From Corynebacterium hylobatis (GTDB lineage Bacteria; Actinomycetota; Actinomycetes; Mycobacteriales; Mycobacteriaceae), in assembly GCF_003955685.1 (NCBI RefSeq), contig NZ_RXHJ01000006.1, positions 124,001 to 188,000 on the forward strand: DNA of 64,000 nt. Direction: 5' to 3'. The notes beneath the pieces were generated by a model. It did not search any database. It was given only the letters and a program-made list of their open reading frames with translations, and had not been told where the DNA came from. The position numbers and the translations under genes were made by a program. Of this stretch, positions 26,764-35,182 are shown in pieces. Positions within the stretch are counted from its first letter, which is position 1. Every line of letters begins with the position of its first letter.

Positions 26764-26780
26764 TACTATACGTTTCGAAT
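26764..26780 (-). promoter_or_regulatory. operator copy E, before the MFS transporter gene
   Basis: On the minus strand ATTCGAAACGTATAGTA, 12 of the first 13 consensus positions. Confidence 0.5.
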
Positions 26781-26842
26781 CGAATTGGAAGAGGCAATTT
26801 TCCAAAATTCAGAAAATATCTAGGGCCTGCGATCAGGTCGAC

Positions 26843-27958
26843 CTACCCGCAGCCCCGCACGACCTCCGCCACCGACGCCACGGCGACGTCGAAACGGATC
26901 CGCTCCTGCTCAATCCGCAGGTGGCCGGCCTCGATGAGGGCCTCCAGGCTGGCCAGCTCCGCGGCGCTCAGCCGCTCATAGACCCGCGGCTGGAAATCGC
27001 GGTCGGGCACTCCCATGTGTTGCCACCGCTGCACCGTCGCGCGGTCCATGAGCACCGATCTCGTCTCAGGAACTGCCCCGCGGACGCCGTCGAGGATCCC
27101 GTAGCCGTCGGTGTCCAGGTCACCCCAGTAGATCAGGGGCGCGGCGTGGAAGAAGGGCTCGCGCACAATGTCGGTGGCCCGGTAACCGGCGCCCCAGGCC
27201 AACACCACCCGGTCCGGGACAGGCAGGGCCAGGAAGGACTCCAGGTTCTCCACCATGACCACCGCCCGCGGGACCGGAATCCCAGGCAGTTCAGAGAAGA
27301 CCACCTCGACGTCGCTGAGCCCGCCCGGCCCCTGCCCTGCGGGGAAACGCAGACGTACCCGCCCCTCCGGCTCGGCAAGGCCCAGCTCCGCGCGGCCGAC
27401 CTCGCCGCGGCGGGCAGCCAGCAGTGTCTCCACCAGCGTGCGGTGCTGCTCCAGCCACTTGGTGTGCACCCCTTCCACGACCACCGCCCGGGGCAGCACA
27501 CCGGAGGCTGGGTGCGCCTCGAACCAGGCCAGCACCTCCACCGCCAGGTGCAGATCCACCACCGCCACCCCGCGCCACAGCGGCAGGGCAGCCAGCACCG
27601 CGGGCAGCGAACCGGTCACCGACACCAGCAGATCCCGGCGCTGCACCAGCCCGTCCCATTCCTCCCGGCAGCCGACGAAATCAACCAGCCGCTCCACCGT
27701 GTCCAGCTGCAGGCGCACCGGCACCTCCTGACGGCCCAGGCCCACCGTCGACCAGTTGCGCACCGCGGTCTCCACACCGGCCACGCCCTGCCACTGGCGG
27801 ATGAACTCCTGCGTGGCCGACACATCCGCCGCGGCCTGCGCGGCAGTCGGCGGGCGCAGCGGAAAACCGTAACCCTCGAAGTCCCCGGCGAGCAGCTCGC
27901 GCTCGCGGGAGCGGAGGTGGCGGAGGGCGCGGGAGCGGGCGTCGATAAGCGGGAGCAT
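26843..27958 (-). CDS. jetD: Wadjet system protein JetD (MksG-like), nuclease subunit
   Basis: 371 residues from the ATG at 27958, one base after the jetC stop. The C-terminal Toprim-like domain (DUF2220) shows the Glu in VVMVENLESFLALP and the acidic cluster YWGDLDTDGYGIL. The N-terminal part corresponds to the DUF3322 arm. In Wadjet, JetD cleaves small circular DNA that the JetABC complex has fully extruded. The catalytic acids look intact. Confidence 0.92.
   Translation of the reverse strand: MLPLIDARSRALRHLRSRERELLAGDFEGYGFPLRPPTAAQAAADVSATQEFIRQWQGVAGVETAVRNWSTVGLGRQEVPVRLQLDTVERLVDFVGCREEWDGLVQRRDLLVSVTGSLPAVLAALPLWRGVAVVDLHLAVEVLAWFEAHPASGVLPRAVVVEGVHTKWLEQHRTLVETLLAARRGEVGRAELGLAEPEGRVRLRFPAGQGPGGLSDVEVVFSELPGIPVPRAVVMVENLESFLALPVPDRVVLAWGAGYRATDIVREPFFHAAPLIYWGDLDTDGYGILDGVRGAVPETRSVLMDRATVQRWQHMGVPDRDFQPRVYERLSAAELASLEALIEAGHLRIEQERIRFDVAVASVAEVVRGCG
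27937..27950 (+). repeat. 14-base repeat GGGCGTCGATAAGC, copy 1
   Basis: Inside the jetD start region. Four exact copies exist in this window. Confidence 0.6.
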
Positions 27959-27959
27959 C

Positions 27960-30900
27960 TCAGACCGCGTCGATGCGGGAGTACCGGGAGGTACCGCGGA
28001 TCTCCCCGCGCTCGTCGGGGGCCTCCCGGTAGTCGACCACGATCGTCGCCCCGACATAGCGGCCGAGGGTCTGGATGAGCTTGAGCGGGGTGGCCAGCAC
28101 CATGTGGAAACCGAAGCTGGCGAAGACATCCATGGTCTGCCGGGTGAAGGCGGGGTCGGCGCGGTCGAAGGCCTCGTCGAGGATCACCGTGGCATAGGTC
28201 GGGTACTGGGCGCCGGGTTCGGCCAGCTGGTAACGCAGCGCGGCGGCCAGGCAGAAGAAGACCAGCTTCTGGGCCTGCCCACCTGACAGCGAGGAGGAGT
28301 CGACATAGGTGTTGATCGTGGTGCCCTCACGGTCGCGTTCGATGCCGATGAAGCTGACGTGGCGGCGGGTGTCCAGCACCAGCTTCCGCCAACGGACATC
28401 CGCGGAATCCTGCGAGCCCAGGCGCCGGATGAGCGCGGCGATGACCTGGTAGCGGGCGAAGGCCTGCTTCTCATCGTCCGTGCCCAGGCCACCACTGACG
28501 GCCTCGTCGAGGTCGCGCTGGAAGTCCTGGACCACCTCTCCGCGCCGGTCGCGGACCTGGATGTGCAGGAAACGGTCGGTGTTGAACTCGGAGCGTTCCA
28601 GGGAGTGGTTGATCGGGTCGATGCGTTCCTCGATCTCCCGGCGCGCGTTGCGCAGGGCCCGGGCGATCTGGCCGAGGTTGCGGGTGGACATGTCGTTCAT
28701 CAGGCCGAGGAAGCGGGCGGTGAATTCCGCCAGGCGGTCTCCACGCAGGGCCCCGAGGCGGTTGAGGGCCTCGCCGATGTACTCGGGCTGGGGCAGGATG
28801 TCGGCCTGCTCGGCGGGCCATTTCTGCAGGTAGCCGCTCAAGGTGGAGGTGATCTGGGTGTCAGTGCGGCTGAGGGTGGTGTTGAAGGTGTCGATCTCCG
28901 CGTCGAGTTCCTCCCGCAGCGCGTTGGTGCGCTCGTCGACGTTGCCGGCGTGGATGCGGCGGGTGGTTTCGGCGAGCCGCTTCTCCACCTCGCGGGCGAC
29001 TGCCTCCTCGACCTCGGTCGTCGGGATCTTCCGCAGGCGCTCGAGTTCCTGCAGGGCGGAGGCCTGCTGGTTCGCGGCAACGGATTCGTCGCGGTGCGCC
29101 TGGTTCCACTGTTCCCGGGCCGCTGCCAGTTCCGTCGTCGCAGCCTCAAGACGTGCGCTGAGTTCCGCGGCCTCCGGGGTGGTCTGCAGCTCCTGCAGGG
29201 CCTGGTCCAGGTCCGCCAGGGCCTGCCGCACGGTGGCGGTGTCCACCTGGGCCCAGGAGGTGCGCAGGATCAGCTCCGCGGCGCGCAGTTCCTTATCCAG
29301 GACATCGATCCGCGCCTTGGCCTCCTGCTGCCGGTGGACGGCGGACTGCATCTTCCCTGCCGCCTGCCGGACCTGCTGGCGCAGCAGCTCGATCTTCTCG
29401 TGGTTGGTGGAGCCGAGGCGGTAGGTGGAGCGGTCGCCCAGGCGGCGCCGGTCGTCCTTCTCCAGGCGCTCGGTGGTATCGCCCGTGCGGCGGGCGTGCC
29501 GGCGCAGGCCCCGCAGGGTCACCGCATCATCCTGGGGGCGCAGGTCCGCGAAGTCGGCCGGGCTGTCCACGCAGAGGATGTTGTGGCGTCGGCCGAGTTC
29601 CGCCTGCAGCCAGGCCTGGAAGGGTGAGTCGATGACCTCAACCTTCCGGGGCAGGGCGTTGTGCGCCAGCCGTGGGGTGGAGTACTCCTCGGTGGTGTGC
29701 ACGCCGTTGACCACCAGGCGGGTGCCGAGGTGTTCGGCGTCGATCCAGTCGCGGATGCGCGGGAGGGCCTCGTCCTGGACGAGCAGTGTGGCGGCCAGGC
29801 CGCCGAGCAGGCGCTGGACCACCGGTTCCCATTCCGCGTCGACGGGGTCGATGAGTTCCCCGGCGAAGGGCACGTCCCGGGTGTTCAGGCCCAGGTCGTG
29901 GCACATGCGCTCGCGGACCTCCAGCAGGCGGGAGTCGATGTTGCTGCTGCCGCGGCTGAGCGCGTTGAGTTCGCGTTCTGCGGCCTCGTGTTCATCGGTG
30001 GCGCGGGTGCGGGCGGCGACGGCCTCCTCGCTGACGGTGTCCAGGGCGGTTCGGGCGGCTGCGTGTTCAGCGGTGATCACGCGGGCGTCATTGCCCAGCA
30101 CCAGGAAATCCTCGGCCACCTCCGGGGGCACACCCCCGATTCCTTCGACAGCGGCCGCGAGTTCCGCGCGGTTCGCCTCGGCGCGGTCCAGGCGCTCGGC
30201 CGCGGCATCGAGGCGTGCGCTCAGCTCACCGTGTTTCGCTCCGAGGGTCTGCTCCACCGCGTTGCGGGCGATGCGTTCCATCTCCTCGGCGTGGGTGCGC
30301 CGCTGCTCCGCGGACTCCAGCCGGGAGGCCGCCTCATCGTGTTCCACGGTGTAGCGGCGGACCAGCGCCTCCTGCTCGCCGCGTTTGATGCGGTTGCCCA
30401 CCGCTGGCAGAGCCTGCTTCAGCGTCAGCGCGTGCGCCCTGCTGGTGCGCGCCTCCTCCTTCCTCCGCTGCAACCCCACCAGCGGTTCCAGGGCCGCCAC
30501 CTGCGCCTTGATGTCTTCAACCTTCTCGTAGGCGCCCTCCAGGTCCCGGAACTGCTCGACCGCGGTATCCGCGAAGCCGAAGGTGGCGGGTTCTTCCAGC
30601 ATGTAGTCGCGGAAGAGATCGTCCAGGCTCTGCAGGTCCTTGGCGGACTGCGCCCGGTGCAGCAGGTACTGGGCCTCCTCGCTGGCGATGCCCAGGCGCT
30701 GCCGGAACTTCCCCGCGAACACGGAGTGGTTCTCGGAGAAGGTGGCCTGCTTGTGGGCCGCCTTGATCCGCCGTTTGTCGATGCCGCTGCCCAGGTGCTC
30801 CACCAGGCCGAAGACCGTGTGGTCACCGGGGATGAGCCCGTAGAAACGCGCCACCTCGGCCGGGGAATTGTGCCCGGACTTCAGGTAGAACATCGCCACC

Positions 30901-31277
30901 AGGGTGTGGGCGGTGCCTTCCCCGTCGTCGTAGGTCAGACCCACCACCGAGTAGGTGGCCTTCGGACGCAGATAGGTCGCCACCACGGTGCCGGAGGCGT
31001 GGTCCTCCCGGGAACGCCACGCACCCCGGATGTAGGAGACGAGGTTGCGGCCCTTGCCGCGCGGGGTGTTCGCCTGGGCGGCGGCGTTGAAACGCACCCG
31101 GTCACCCGGCAGGAGGACGGCGGTGATCGCGTCGATGAGCGTGGACTTGCCCGAACCGGAACCACCGGTGATGAGGAATCCCTCCCGGGCGACGGGGATG
31201 TCCACGCTGCCCTCGAAGGTCCCCCAGTTGATCAGCTGGATCCGGGAGAGCCGGTACTGGCCGGGGTGGACACTCAC
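27960..31277 (-). CDS. jetC: Wadjet system protein JetC (MksB-like), SMC-type ATPase
   Basis: 1105 residues. Walker A is GGSGSGKST at 38-46. Long coiled coils run through the middle (many Glu/Arg/Ala heptads from about 270 to 800) with a hinge-like segment near 450-600. The ABC signature is SSLSGGQAQKLVFF and Walker B is ATVILDEAFDRADP. It is the motor that extrudes DNA loops to sense plasmid size. GTG start, overlapping the jetB stop by GTGA. The gene appears full length and intact. Confidence 0.95.
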   Translation of the reverse strand: MSVHPGQYRLSRIQLINWGTFEGSVDIPVAREGFLITGGSGSGKSTLIDAITAVLLPGDRVRFNAAAQANTPRGKGRNLVSYIRGAWRSREDHASGTVVATYLRPKATYSVVGLTYDDGEGTAHTLVAMFYLKSGHNSPAEVARFYGLIPGDHTVFGLVEHLGSGIDKRRIKAAHKQATFSENHSVFAGKFRQRLGIASEEAQYLLHRAQSAKDLQSLDDLFRDYMLEEPATFGFADTAVEQFRDLEGAYEKVEDIKAQVAALEPLVGLQRRKEEARTSRAHALTLKQALPAVGNRIKRGEQEALVRRYTVEHDEAASRLESAEQRRTHAEEMERIARNAVEQTLGAKHGELSARLDAAAERLDRAEANRAELAAAVEGIGGVPPEVAEDFLVLGNDARVITAEHAAARTALDTVSEEAVAARTRATDEHEAAERELNALSRGSSNIDSRLLEVRERMCHDLGLNTRDVPFAGELIDPVDAEWEPVVQRLLGGLAATLLVQDEALPRIRDWIDAEHLGTRLVVNGVHTTEEYSTPRLAHNALPRKVEVIDSPFQAWLQAELGRRHNILCVDSPADFADLRPQDDAVTLRGLRRHARRTGDTTERLEKDDRRRLGDRSTYRLGSTNHEKIELLRQQVRQAAGKMQSAVHRQQEAKARIDVLDKELRAAELILRTSWAQVDTATVRQALADLDQALQELQTTPEAAELSARLEAATTELAAAREQWNQAHRDESVAANQQASALQELERLRKIPTTEVEEAVAREVEKRLAETTRRIHAGNVDERTNALREELDAEIDTFNTTLSRTDTQITSTLSGYLQKWPAEQADILPQPEYIGEALNRLGALRGDRLAEFTARFLGLMNDMSTRNLGQIARALRNARREIEERIDPINHSLERSEFNTDRFLHIQVRDRRGEVVQDFQRDLDEAVSGGLGTDDEKQAFARYQVIAALIRRLGSQDSADVRWRKLVLDTRRHVSFIGIERDREGTTINTYVDSSSLSGGQAQKLVFFCLAAALRYQLAEPGAQYPTYATVILDEAFDRADPAFTRQTMDVFASFGFHMVLATPLKLIQTLGRYVGATIVVDYREAPDERGEIRGTSRYSRIDAV

Positions 31278-31912
31278 TGCTGCTCCTCGGTGTCTTGGGC
31301 ACTGCCGGCGTTCCGGTAGCGTTCGTATTCGGCGCGCACGCCCTCGACGGTGGCGGCGTCGAAGATCTGGCGCAGCGCGGGCGAGACCTCGAAACGCCCC
31401 TCGGTCTCCGTGGCGTGGACGAGTGAGTACTCCCCCATGCGGCGGAAGGCCGCGTCGAAACGTTTGCCCAGTTTCGTCTCATCGCGTTCCGTGTCCACCC
31501 GGTAGAGCAGCACCTGCTCGCGCAGTTCCCCGCGGTCCACGATCACCCGCTCCCCCGGTGCCGCCAGGGCCAGCTCCTGGCGCAGGTGCAGGATGATCAG
31601 GGTGTCGGTGTGGCTGAGCGATTCGGTGCGCAGCACCTTCGGCATCGGTTCGCGTCTTCCGTCGCCGGTGTCCACGTCCTGCCCGCCGGCCGCGGCCCGG
31701 GAGAAGGCGATGCCGGCGTCCTCGTCGAGCACCAGCTCCAGGAAGACGTTGTGTAGGCAGGAACGCAGCGCCCCCTCATCACTGACGATGGCCTGCCACA
31801 CCTGCGGGTGATCCTGGGCCGTGGACATCGGCCCCTTGAGCAGCTGCACCAGGGCGCGGCGGGAATGATACGACAGGGTGCCGGTGTCCTCCGGCCACAT
31901 CGGGGTGCTCAT
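31274..31912 (-). CDS. jetB: Wadjet system protein JetB (MksE-like)
   Basis: 212 residues, DUF4194 family, the KITE-type winged-helix partner of the SMC subunit. The central part, LRTESLSHTDTLIILHLRQELALA, is typical. It overlaps jetA by ATGA and jetC by GTGA, so the four genes are translationally linked. Confidence 0.9.
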   Translation of the reverse strand: MSTPMWPEDTGTLSYHSRRALVQLLKGPMSTAQDHPQVWQAIVSDEGALRSCLHNVFLELVLDEDAGIAFSRAAAGGQDVDTGDGRREPMPKVLRTESLSHTDTLIILHLRQELALAAPGERVIVDRGELREQVLLYRVDTERDETKLGKRFDAAFRRMGEYSLVHATETEGRFEVSPALRQIFDAATVEGVRAEYERYRNAGSAQDTEEQQ

Positions 31913-33381
31913 GGTTCTTCAGTCTCCTCTTCCGTGCCGCGGTGGAACTGCCAGCCGCTGATCCGCGCGCGCCGCTGTTCTCCCGCATCCTCCCACTGCA
32001 CGGTCTGCGCCTGCCCCGTGGACACGCCGCGGGTCATGGCCAAGTACAGCAGACCGACAACGCTGGCCAGGCCCTGGGTCGCCGGGGTCAGCTCCAGGAT
32101 CTGCGCGATGGTGGCCGTCGGCTGCTGCGCCAGGGCCGTGGCGACGGCCCCTTCCAGTTCTTCAAAATCAATCTCGCTGGCCCGGATCTGCTCCATGAGG
32201 ACCCCGGCATCCAGTTCCACCTCTTCGACCTGCACGGGGGTCTCCTCGACGCGTTCCTCCCCGGGGTTGCGCAGGCGCAGTGCCGCCACCGAGCGCAGCT
32301 GCATGCCGATGCGCACCAGCGGGGTCTCCATCTGGTTGAGCGCGCTGACCGAACCCTCCTGCGCGGCCTCGGCTGCGACGTGCCGGGTGGCGCGCAACAG
32401 CTGCACCATCCGACGGTTCTCCGCGAACTCCTCGGTGGTGACGTAGTGGCGCAGACTCCGGGCCAGGCCGGTCATCTCCTGGCTGACCTCATAGCTGGCC
32501 TCCTCCATGTCGCGGAAGAGCCGGTACAGGCCGACGCGGAGATGCTCGGGGACCTCCTCAGCGGCGTCGCGTCCCAGCACCTCGGCGATCCACCGGTCGA
32601 CGAGGGCGGAGCGTTCCCGGTCGAGCAGCACCTCGAAGAAACTGTTGAAGCTACGGCCGGCATCCGAATCGCCGATCAGGTCCACGCCGCGGAAGATCTC
32701 CTCGAGCACGTTCCCGCGGGAATCCTCCGGGTCCAGCAGCTGCCGGCGCAGCTGACGGTTGAGGTCCCCGAGCTCATGGCGCACCCGGGCAAAATCCGCG
32801 GGGATGGCGGACGCCAGATCCAGGATGTCGGCCATCCGCTCCGTGATCTGCGTGGTGGACAGCACCTCGAATTCACCGCGGTGGGTGGCCTCGATGAGGT
32901 GCGCGATCTCCTCACGCTGACGTTCCAGCTCGCCGAGACGTCGGCCCACATCCGGGTCGGATTCCCGCGCCAGGGTCTGCAACGCCTGGGAGAGCGATTC
33001 AATACGGGAAGCGGAGACCGCACGGTGCGGGCTGTCCCAGCGCTGCAGGGCGTCGAGCACCGCCAGCACGTCCTCGCTCGGCTCCAGGGTCTCACCGGTC
33101 CGTGAGGTGCCGGGGCGACGCACCAGCCAACCGCTGCGCACCCAGTCACCGACATAGTCCTGCGGTCCCTTCGGCAGACCGAAACCTTCACCGCGCAGCT
33201 GACGCAGCCCCTCATCCAGCAGCGTGTAGACCTCGTGCGCCGGGCGTGCCAACGCACCCTGCGGGAAGTACTGCGCGACCACGGCCAGCACCACCGGCAG
33301 GTTCTCGCTGCGCAGCAGCGCCATCACCGGCGATTCCCGTCGGAAGCGGGCGAAGCCCAACGCATGGGAGACCAGACTCAT
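31909..33381 (-). CDS. jetA: Wadjet system protein JetA (MksF-like), kleisin
   Basis: 490 residues from the ATG at 33381; a GTG at 33423 would add 14 unlikely residues. DUF3375 features include the N-terminal winged helix (ESPVMALLRSENLPVVLAVV), a long helical middle and the C-terminal winged helix. As kleisin it bridges the JetC heads. First gene of the operon. A parS-like palindrome lies about 85 bases before its start. Confidence 0.92.
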   Translation of the reverse strand: MSLVSHALGFARFRRESPVMALLRSENLPVVLAVVAQYFPQGALARPAHEVYTLLDEGLRQLRGEGFGLPKGPQDYVGDWVRSGWLVRRPGTSRTGETLEPSEDVLAVLDALQRWDSPHRAVSASRIESLSQALQTLARESDPDVGRRLGELERQREEIAHLIEATHRGEFEVLSTTQITERMADILDLASAIPADFARVRHELGDLNRQLRRQLLDPEDSRGNVLEEIFRGVDLIGDSDAGRSFNSFFEVLLDRERSALVDRWIAEVLGRDAAEEVPEHLRVGLYRLFRDMEEASYEVSQEMTGLARSLRHYVTTEEFAENRRMVQLLRATRHVAAEAAQEGSVSALNQMETPLVRIGMQLRSVAALRLRNPGEERVEETPVQVEEVELDAGVLMEQIRASEIDFEELEGAVATALAQQPTATIAQILELTPATQGLASVVGLLYLAMTRGVSTGQAQTVQWEDAGEQRRARISGWQFHRGTEEETEEP

Positions 33382-33426
33382 GGCACTGACTATTCCAGAA
33401 AAGGGCTCTGCTCTCGCAGGCACGGT

Positions 33427-33440
33427 GCTTATCGACGCCC
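33427..33440 (-). repeat. 14-base repeat GGGCGTCGATAAGC, copy 2
   Basis: Between the jetA start and the parS-like site, opposite orientation to copy 1. Confidence 0.6.
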
Positions 33441-33464
33441 CTCCCCAACCCCGGCCCGTGAGGA

Positions 33465-33480
33465 GGTTTCACGTGAAACA
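33465..33480. promoter_or_regulatory. parS-like centromere site upstream of jetA
   Basis: The 14-base core GTTTCACGTGAAAC is a perfect palindrome. The 16-mer matches the bacterial parS consensus TGTTTCACGTGAAACA at 15 positions. ParB would be expected to bind here. Confidence 0.75.
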
Positions 33481-33505
33481 TGGGATACGTCCACATAGGT
33501 CGATG

Positions 33506-33536
33506 AAATAAACATATCGGTTCAATATGTTTATTT
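33506..33536. promoter_or_regulatory. AT-rich 12-base inverted repeat near the Wadjet promoter
   Basis: AAATAAACATAT (33506-33517) and its exact complement (33525-33536) enclose CGGTTCA. A T-run follows on the plus strand. It could be an operator or a terminator. Its AT content contrasts sharply with the surroundings. Confidence 0.55.
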
Positions 33537-33555
33537 TTTAGGCCGAAATCGACAT

Positions 33556-33690
33556 ATGACCTTTCTGGCACTTCCCGATCTGCAACCGTCTCACATCGGG
33601 GGCGATCGCCTCGAGGTGCCGGATATGCCCGAAGGCAAACGACCGCAGGAAGGAACCCAGGGTCGACGGGACGTAGACCCGTTGAAGAGT
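33556..33690 (-). pseudogene. IS1380-type transposase fragment
   Basis: The minus strand encodes YVPSTLGSFLRSFAFGHIRH followed by LEAIAPDVRRL, which closely resembles the conserved N-terminal block (PSTLGSFLR.FT.GHVRQL) of IS1380-family transposases. Only about 45 codons remain, with no start and no catalytic part. Confidence 0.6.
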
Positions 33691-33709
33691 CGGGTCATGC
33701 CGTCGTGGC

Positions 33710-34078
33710 GTGCTGGGCAAGGCGACCCGCACCCAACTGAGCAACGACGGTGAAATCGACTGGATCATCGACCAGGACGCCCTGGGTCTCAGCCGCATCT
33801 ACGTGCAGGCCAAACGCTACGCACTGACCAGCAGGGTGGGCCGACCGGAGATCCAGGCCTTCGTGGGAGCCCTCCACGGGGTGCAGGCCAACCAAGGTGC
33901 CTTCCTCACCACCGCACAGTTCACCACAGGTGCCGAGCAGTACGCGGAGAGCCTCAACGTCCGCGTCGTGCTCATCGACGGCCCCCGGCTGGCCCGCCTG
34001 ATGATCCGCTACGGCGTCGGCGTACAGGTCCAGCAGGTGGTCAACGTGGTGGAGGTGGATGAGGACTTCTTCGAATAG
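33710..34078 (+). pseudogene. Mrr-type restriction endonuclease, 3' fragment
   Basis: About 122 residues match the catalytic domain of Mrr: NDGEIDWIIDQD, the QAK motif in RIYVQAKRY, GRPEIQAFVGALHG and the C-terminus LARLMIRYGVGVQ...DEDFFE. The N-terminal winged-helix domain is missing, and the sequence upstream belongs to a transposase on the other strand. The usual GGID around the catalytic Asp reads GEIDW. No ribosome site precedes the GTG at 33710, so this is most likely a dead remnant. Confidence 0.75.
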
Positions 34079-34218
34079 GCGGAACAGCCAGCAGCTCGCC
34101 AGCAGGAAACCGGAGAGGTGGCATGAAGTTTCGAATATCTTCTTCCAACCTTCTCGGAGAATCATTGAATGCGCTACCAAGGCAGATTTTTACCCGTAAT
34201 GCCCCGAACCCCATAGCC

Positions 34219-34224
34219 TATAAT
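34219..34224 (+). promoter_or_regulatory. -10 box of the DUF3800 gene
   Basis: A perfect TATAAT hexamer ends nine bases before the ATG at 34233. This suggests a leaderless or nearly leaderless transcript, common in actinobacteria. No clear -35 box. Confidence 0.45.
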
Positions 34225-34232
34225 CGAACATT

Positions 34233-34925
34233 ATGACGGGAACGGCAGTTGAAGAAGATCACCGCAGAACTCTGCATGTGTTCATGGATGAATCAGGGGA
34301 CCTGCAGTTCGGTCGGAAAGCCTCCCAGCATTTCATCTTGTCCGCCGTGTACACCGACAGTCCCCAGAGCTCAGCAGCTGCAATGCAGGAATTGAAATAC
34401 TCTCTGCTTGCCTCTGGCAGCACCGATCTGGAATTTCATGCGACTTATAATTCGCGCGGAACCCGAAAACGCGTGATTGATACCATCGTCGATATTGAGA
34501 CCATCAGGATTCACACCCTGTGGATTGATAAGGCGTTCACGGCACCAGCGCTCCAGAATGAGATCGCCCTGCTCGGGCAATTCGGAAAATCCATGGGCCG
34601 GTGGATCAGCTCAACCCACACGTTGGCAGATTATGACCAGGTTGTGCTGATCTTCGATTCGGTACTGACAGGAAAGAAGCAGGACGCCTTCCTCAAACTT
34701 CTCAAGCCGGAGCTTGCTACGCTGCCGATCCCGTACCGGGTCCTTTTCCATCCCGTCAAACAAGACCTGAACGGCCAGATCGCAGACTATTTTTCCTGGT
34801 CGTGGTTTCGGAACATCGAACACAAAGATCCCCAGTACTGTGAGGCTCTTCAGCGAAACGGCCGGTGGACACAGTTCAACCTCTTCCGAAATGGAAACAC
34901 CCGATACTGGTCTCGGCCTCTATAA
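34233..34925 (+). CDS. DUF3800 domain protein (RNase H-like fold)
   Basis: 230 residues. The N-terminal FMDESGDLQF is the DUF3800 signature, whose acidic residues belong to an RNase H-like fold. QIADYFSWSWFR near the C-terminus is also family-typical. The biochemical role is not established; these genes often travel on mobile or defence islands. Its GC content is lower than in the Wadjet genes. A structured RNA-like element begins seven bases after the stop. Confidence 0.85.
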   Translation: MTGTAVEEDHRRTLHVFMDESGDLQFGRKASQHFILSAVYTDSPQSSAAAMQELKYSLLASGSTDLEFHATYNSRGTRKRVIDTIVDIETIRIHTLWIDKAFTAPALQNEIALLGQFGKSMGRWISSTHTLADYDQVVLIFDSVLTGKKQDAFLKLLKPELATLPIPYRVLFHPVKQDLNGQIADYFSWSWFRNIEHKDPQYCEALQRNGRWTQFNLFRNGNTRYWSRPL

Positions 34926-34931
34926 AAGCGA

Positions 34932-34985
34932 CCACCCTGCCTACCGGCGGACCGGAGAGCCCAGGGGCTCTTATCAGCAGGGTGG
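34932..34985 (+). ncRNA. candidate structured RNA linked to the DUF3800 gene
   Basis: Outer stem CCACCCTGC (34932-34940) pairs with GCAGGGTGG (34977-34985). Inside are two small hairpins: CCGG-CGGA-CCGG (34944-34955) and AGAGCC-CAGG-GGCTCT (34956-34971). Together they form a compact three-way junction. A family of candidate RNAs called DUF3800 motifs has been described next to such genes; membership of this copy is inference. It could also be a terminator. Confidence 0.55.
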
Positions 34986-35104
34986 AACCTTTGTTCCTCG
35001 AATTCTAGCTGATAACCACCCCGATTGTCAACACTTTCCGGAATGTTTCCGCAGGTAGATACACATATTTGACGCAGCTAACCGACTTTGAGCCGGGGGG
35101 ATAA

Positions 35105-35182
35105 TCCACTCAGGCGTCCGACATCCACGCCGCCCACGTCATCGCCGAGACCTGGCGGCACGGAAAAGGAGAACACCCATGA
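35105..35182 (+). pseudogene. toxin tail (RelE/HigB-type), remnant
   Basis: The frame STQASDIHAAHVIAETWRHG matches the C-terminus of addiction-module killer proteins (GGDKSTQ..DI..A...A..W). Just before it a TAA interrupts the expected GGDKSTQ, and nothing toxin-like lies upstream. Its stop overlaps the antitoxin start as ATGA, the classical arrangement. Confidence 0.6.

Noticed and set aside
28359..31319. Long plus-strand frames opposite jetC
   Set aside because: Shadow frames. The minus-strand SMC ATPase is complete with Walker A, signature and Walker B.
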